A stretch of DNA of 34,041 bases from an uncultured Flavobacterium sp. (GTDB lineage: Bacteria; Bacteroidota; Bacteroidia; Flavobacteriales; Flavobacteriaceae), in assembly GCF_946478785.1 (NCBI RefSeq), contig NZ_CAMLDD010000037.1, forward strand, positions 1-34,041, in the 5' to 3' direction. The notes below the pieces were generated by a model. The model saw only the letters and a program-made list of their open reading frames with translations, ran no database searches and was not told the DNA's origin. Shown piece after piece: positions 31,601 to 34,041 of the stretch. The first letter of the stretch is position 1. The number at the start of each line of letters is the position of its first letter. The translations under genes were made by a program, and so were the position numbers.

Positions 31601-33326
31601 AAAAATAATTTTCAAATGATTTAGACAAGATATTGGCTATGGCTCCTAATAAATGAATTTCTTCAGGCAAATAATTAGAATGCTCCTTTTCCTCAAAAGA
31701 ACCTATTTCCAATGTGCCATATTCTTCTCTGTTTAGTATTATTTTTTTCTGGATATGCCAATTTGTTTTTTTGTCTTTGGCAATATATTCTTCTTCCGAT
31801 ACAATGATTCTGCAATTTGTACTTTCTGGAAATTGAAACGCTTCCGGAATTATTTTTACACAACTGGCAACCACATCTGCCATTGATAGCGCATTATTGG
31901 AGTTGATTTCAAATATATTCTGAAGGCACGTTATTTCTTTTATTCGTTCATTTAGAATACTGTTGTTTTTTTCTAATTCTATTTCGTTTCGTTTCTGTTT
32001 AGTTACATTAATAGAAATTGTACTAATCCCGGTAATGGTATTGTCTTTGTCCATTATGGGGGATATAAAATTATTCCAATAATTCCCAGAAAAATTTTCT
32101 TCCTTATATTCTTCTATATGAGTATTTCCGTTTAAAACAGATTGATAAATTTCCCTTGCATAATTTTGTGCTATTGGGTTACCAATATATTCAAGCATAT
32201 TACCGCCCATTTCAATCTCACAATCATATAAATCCCTCATATTTTCTTTATGAGTAGAATTGAAATTGATATAATTAAAGTTTGTATCTAAGGTAAATAT
32301 GCTAATACCATTTGGACTTTGGATGGTAGCCTCCAAAATGTTTTTTTCAATATTAAGTTTATACTCACTTTCGGCTAACTTATTTGCTTTGCTACGTTTT
32401 TCTTCCAGAATACCATGTAAGAATATGATAGAAACCAAATTAACAAAAAGAAAAAGCTGTAACATGAAATAGTTGTAAATCGATTGATTATTTACAGATT
32501 CACTATAATAGGGGTATGCATAGTATAAAGAAATTATAGTCACTAACAAAACTATGAGTGTTATGACTTTTAGATTAAATCGATATGCGGCCCATATAAG
32601 AAAAAAAAAGATAATAGATTCATTATGCATGTCGGTAGTAAAAACAAATATAGAAGTAGTGACTGTTAATAAAGTCAGGATTACAGCCTCTATTTTTTTA
32701 TTTAGAGTCCAGTTGGTCTCCTTTTTGTTTTTGTATAGCCAGGAGAGTAGGAAGGGAGTAAATAAAATAGCACCCAAAATATTAGATCTGAACAGATTGC
32801 TCCATATTGTCATGAAATTATCCAGGCTGACATAGGGAGTAGCTGCAAGAGAAATAACACCAAGAGAAACGCTTAAAAAACCTCCAATCAGGCAGGCAAA
32901 AGTAAAATACAATACATGCACTCCTTTTTCAAAAGGATATTTGCTTTTGCACCACAATAGAGTTAAATGAGATACTGTAATAGCATTTAATCCAATAATG
33001 AGTGGCCTTAAAAAACAAAAAGTTAAAGGTTTTAATAATTCCTCAAATGTTGCTGCATTTCGAAAATAGGGTTCAAATAACCATAACGAAAAAAGGAAAC
33101 TTCCTAATAGTACGCCTGGCAACGCCTTTCTTCCAAAAACTAGCAGCGCAGCTATGGCAAGACCGACTGCAGGGAAAAAAGGAGCAATATTTGTTTCTGG
33201 AATAAAGGCAAATCCCGAAATTTTGGCAATAAAAACATATAAAATTACGATAACTAAAGTGATCTTTATTTTCGAATTTAAAAAAGATAATTTATGATAT
33301 TCCCCTTCATTTACTTGTACATTCAT
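28617..33326 (-). CDS. MASE1 sensor histidine kinase with GAF and seven PAS-like modules
   Basis: A 1569-residue membrane sensor kinase. An N-terminal MASE1-type membrane domain (about 18-310, eight or so hydrophobic helices, with FFPAVGLAIAALLVFGRKALPGVLLGSFL-type sequence typical of MASE1) is followed by a first PAS domain (about 335-450), a GAF-like domain (about 465-575), then six tandem PAS domains starting near residues 584, 714, 838, 963, 1094 and 1217 (period about 125-130), each ending in a PAC-like segment (VGALRNITERR and variants). The kinase core has phospho-acceptor His1360 in IASHDLQEPL, an N box, VADNGIGI and GTGIGLSHCKKII. The HDLQEPL form is that of the phytochrome-like HisKA group. 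No receiver is attached; the response regulator encoded downstream probably supplies it. The ligand is unknown; no haem or flavin-binding signature is obvious. Confidence 0.93.
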   Translation of the reverse strand: MNVQVNEGEYHKLSFLNSKIKITLVIVILYVFIAKISGFAFIPETNIAPFFPAVGLAIAALLVFGRKALPGVLLGSFLFSLWLFEPYFRNAATFEELLKPLTFCFLRPLIIGLNAITVSHLTLLWCKSKYPFEKGVHVLYFTFACLIGGFLSVSLGVISLAATPYVSLDNFMTIWSNLFRSNILGAILFTPFLLSWLYKNKKETNWTLNKKIEAVILTLLTVTTSIFVFTTDMHNESIIFFFLIWAAYRFNLKVITLIVLLVTIISLYYAYPYYSESVNNQSIYNYFMLQLFLFVNLVSIIFLHGILEEKRSKANKLAESEYKLNIEKNILEATIQSPNGISIFTLDTNFNYINFNSTHKENMRDLYDCEIEMGGNMLEYIGNPIAQNYAREIYQSVLNGNTHIEEYKEENFSGNYWNNFISPIMDKDNTITGISTISINVTKQKRNEIELEKNNSILNERIKEITCLQNIFEINSNNALSMADVVASCVKIIPEAFQFPESTNCRIIVSEEEYIAKDKKTNWHIQKKIILNREEYGTLEIGSFEEKEHSNYLPEEIHLLGAIANILSKSFENYFSEENLKISEEKFRSFFENVMDVYFISSIEGDLYEVSPSILDYLGYTRQEMLSINMGDLYLNPNDRKKLKQELIFHGEIKDYEIELIKKNGDVSSFAMTAKLITNKKGNVSHFEGSVRCLDEWKENQLLIRKQHQKIKKSEQDFRILFENVQDVFFKTDLRTDTILDVSPSCSYFNGIRREELIGQSIYNIYPDVGQLEQMAEKIAIEHEISDYNNEIIIKKQHYHVSINAKVVYDAEGKPEYLVGALRNITERRVAEENLKISEENYRIIFDSVHDVFFKTDLKTKTILDVSPSCRYFNGVTREELIGQKMSIIYNNKTQMLLMFNEVATQQKIIDFNNEIIIKGKIFYVSINATIIYDQNNEPEFAVGAIRDITERRLAEENLKLSEEKFRSIYESFEDIYFKRDLNGIIIEVSPSVEKHFNLSRESVIGKDYNDFYYNRIDADKFYHTLIQEKEVNDFEERLINAEGEILCFSVNARLRYNNDGEPSYVEGTMRNVNERKKTELEIASANEKIKESEKKYRTIFESVRDVFFRASVKDQKIIDISPSCSYFNIKQEEVIGSNFGDFYYNLEDRKHILEELKNVGEIKNYDVPITINSVLYTVSVNARIILDENNEPDYIVGSIRDITDKIETEKNLKVSEEKFRSIYENFQDVYMKITIDGILLDVSPSFESNFMIPRSEVLGTCVFDYYHNKKNKELFLRKLKTEGHISDFDVQLYDPSGNPIYFSINAHLLYDEQGIPVNIEGTMRNINERRHMQDEMLAKNRKLEFQNTELEQFAYIASHDLQEPLITVSHCSELLEEELAGKLEEDQQHYLTFIRSSTSRMQLLVKGLLDYSRIGKERKTSIIDCNTIVSDVILDMKSSINESNAIIEYENLPTIEANATEMRQLFQNIISNAIKFRKKENNPKIKISAIVEEKKWVFSVADNGIGIKKEDIDKVFVIFKRLHNRNEYQGTGIGLSHCKKIIEHHNGRIWVESKYNEGSTFKWTLPLN

Positions 33327-33472
33327 CTTTGCTTTTTTTGATAATTCGCTATATTTCTTTTAGTATATGAAATTACTAAACAAATACTAATTGCTGTTTA
33401 TTTTTTTACCGTAATAAAATTTCGGGAATGACAGAAGTGTATTTTAGCGATTAAATCCGCATTTTGGCGATG

Positions 33473-33502
33473 CAAATTTAATACCAAATAGTTATAATCC
33501 AA
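33473..33502 (-). promoter_or_regulatory. Promoter of the histidine kinase / response regulator pair
   Basis: On the minus strand, TTG (33502-33500), a 19-base spacer and TAAATTTG (33480-33473) fit the Bacteroidota consensus TTG-N17-23-TAnnTTTG completely. It would give a 5' untranslated region of about 140 bases before the start at 33326. Confidence 0.65.
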
Positions 33503-33772
33503 TTTTTTCTATTTATTATTTCCATATAATAAACTCATTAACAATTTAATAGATTTTATTCTTATTAATTTAATAAATGTTTGATTTATTTTTATTGGCA
33601 AGACAAAACATTTTACATTTTATTAGATCAATCTAAAGTATTCATCCGAAATTTTTTCCAAAACCGAACAGTTCTTCTGTTAATTTAAGAAGATTAATTA
33701 AGATGCCGAAGCTTTTTGTATTAAAAATAGAAATCTGAAAATTATATATATCACGTAGGAGGAATAATAACT

Positions 33773-33838
33773 ATGAAACATATTGTAAATAAGAAAAAAT
33801 TGATTTCTAAGAAATCAAATAATGCATACAGAGTTTAG
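33773..33838 (+). CDS. Possible 21-residue peptide with strong ribosome binding site
   Basis: ATG at 33773 follows AGGAGGA (33757-33763) at a spacing of 9 bases, an unusually strong Shine-Dalgarno sequence for this phylum. The frame encodes a very basic peptide (MKHIVNKKKLISKKSNNAYRV) ending at TAG 33836-33838. It could be a real small protein, a leader peptide for something beyond the right edge, or the broken start of a decayed gene. No family is recognisable. Confidence 0.3.
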   Translation: MKHIVNKKKLISKKSNNAYRV

Positions 33839-34041
33839 GTGAACCTTGAAAATTGGCTTTAAACAATTTATTAAAGGGTGTACACAATTTTTAAAGTGAG
33901 GTAGGAGGCAACGTTTCAATAGATACTTTATCAGCAACTTTAAAATTTTATGAGCTAAATCAGACTATTCTTTATTTTTGCCACGATTTTCCGGATCAAT
34001 ACATATTGTTGTGGGGAAATATTAAAATAACGATTTTTGCA

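Larger units (their letters stand above)
33327..34041. other. AT-rich region upstream of the kinase gene, largely non-coding
   Basis: The last 715 bases hold the kinase promoter (33473-33502) and one possible very short ORF (33773-33838), listed separately. Another AGGAGG at 33903-33908 is not followed by a start codon within range. TATTTTTG at 33973-33980 fits a plus-strand -7 motif but has no TTG at proper spacing; it might serve a gene beyond the right edge. No RNA gene or repeat array was recognised. Confidence 0.5.

Noticed and set aside
33973..33980. TATTTTTG as a plus-strand promoter
   Set aside because: No TTG at 17-23 bases upstream and no gene follows before the right edge; such matches are frequent in AT-rich DNA.

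Overview
The window looks like chromosomal DNA of a Flavobacterium or close relative (Bacteroidota, Flavobacteriaceae). The evidence is the low-GC sequence, the type IX secretion (T9SS) type A sorting domains on several exported enzymes, a hybrid two-component system (HTCS) regulator fused to an AraC output domain, and promoter elements of the Bacteroidota type (TTG then TAnnTTTG). I found no rRNA, tRNA, CRISPR array, insertion sequence or phage module.

Layout, left to right. (1) 64-3993, plus strand: a molybdenum hydroxylase large subunit with a Tat signal, followed by its maturation factors XdhC and a MocA-type nucleotidyltransferase. A REP-like palindrome lies at the left edge. (2) 4326-5626: two small secreted proteins of unknown function. 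The first has a Cys/His arrangement that resembles a papain-like peptidase. (3) 5819-11188, minus strand: a compact seven-gene operon transcribed leftward in the order flavin oxidoreductase, methyltransferase, type III polyketide synthase, FabZ-like dehydratase, beta-ketoacyl synthase, acyl carrier protein, phosphopantetheinyl transferase. Most junctions abut or overlap by 4 nt. The first three genes parallel the phenolic-lipid genes srsA/B/C of Streptomyces; the rest look like a dedicated acyl-chain supply module. This is the most interesting system in the window. (4) 11416-13315: small hydrophilic or membrane proteins and a lysozyme-like protein.

(5) 13785-27930: a pectin utilisation locus. 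A 1450-residue HTCS is transcribed away from four genes on the plus strand: a pectin methylesterase (CE8), a rhamnogalacturonan acetylesterase-like SGNH esterase (CE12), a second larger CE8 esterase, and a PL9-type pectate lyase lipoprotein. Three of the four products carry T9SS sorting domains. The divergent spacer holds two direct repeats 21 bp apart next to a -7 motif, a good candidate for the HTCS operator. Each enzyme gene is followed by a hairpin. No SusC/SusD pair is present. The likely logic is that pectin fragments bind the periplasmic propeller of the HTCS, which phosphorylates itself and activates the enzymes that de-esterify, deacetylate and cleave pectin at the cell surface.

(6) 28139-33326, minus strand: a MASE1 sensor histidine kinase with GAF and seven PAS-like modules, six of them in tandem, followed by a single-domain response regulator. 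A well-formed promoter lies upstream. The last 700 bases are mostly AT-rich and non-coding, with one possible 21-codon ORF behind a strong Shine-Dalgarno sequence.
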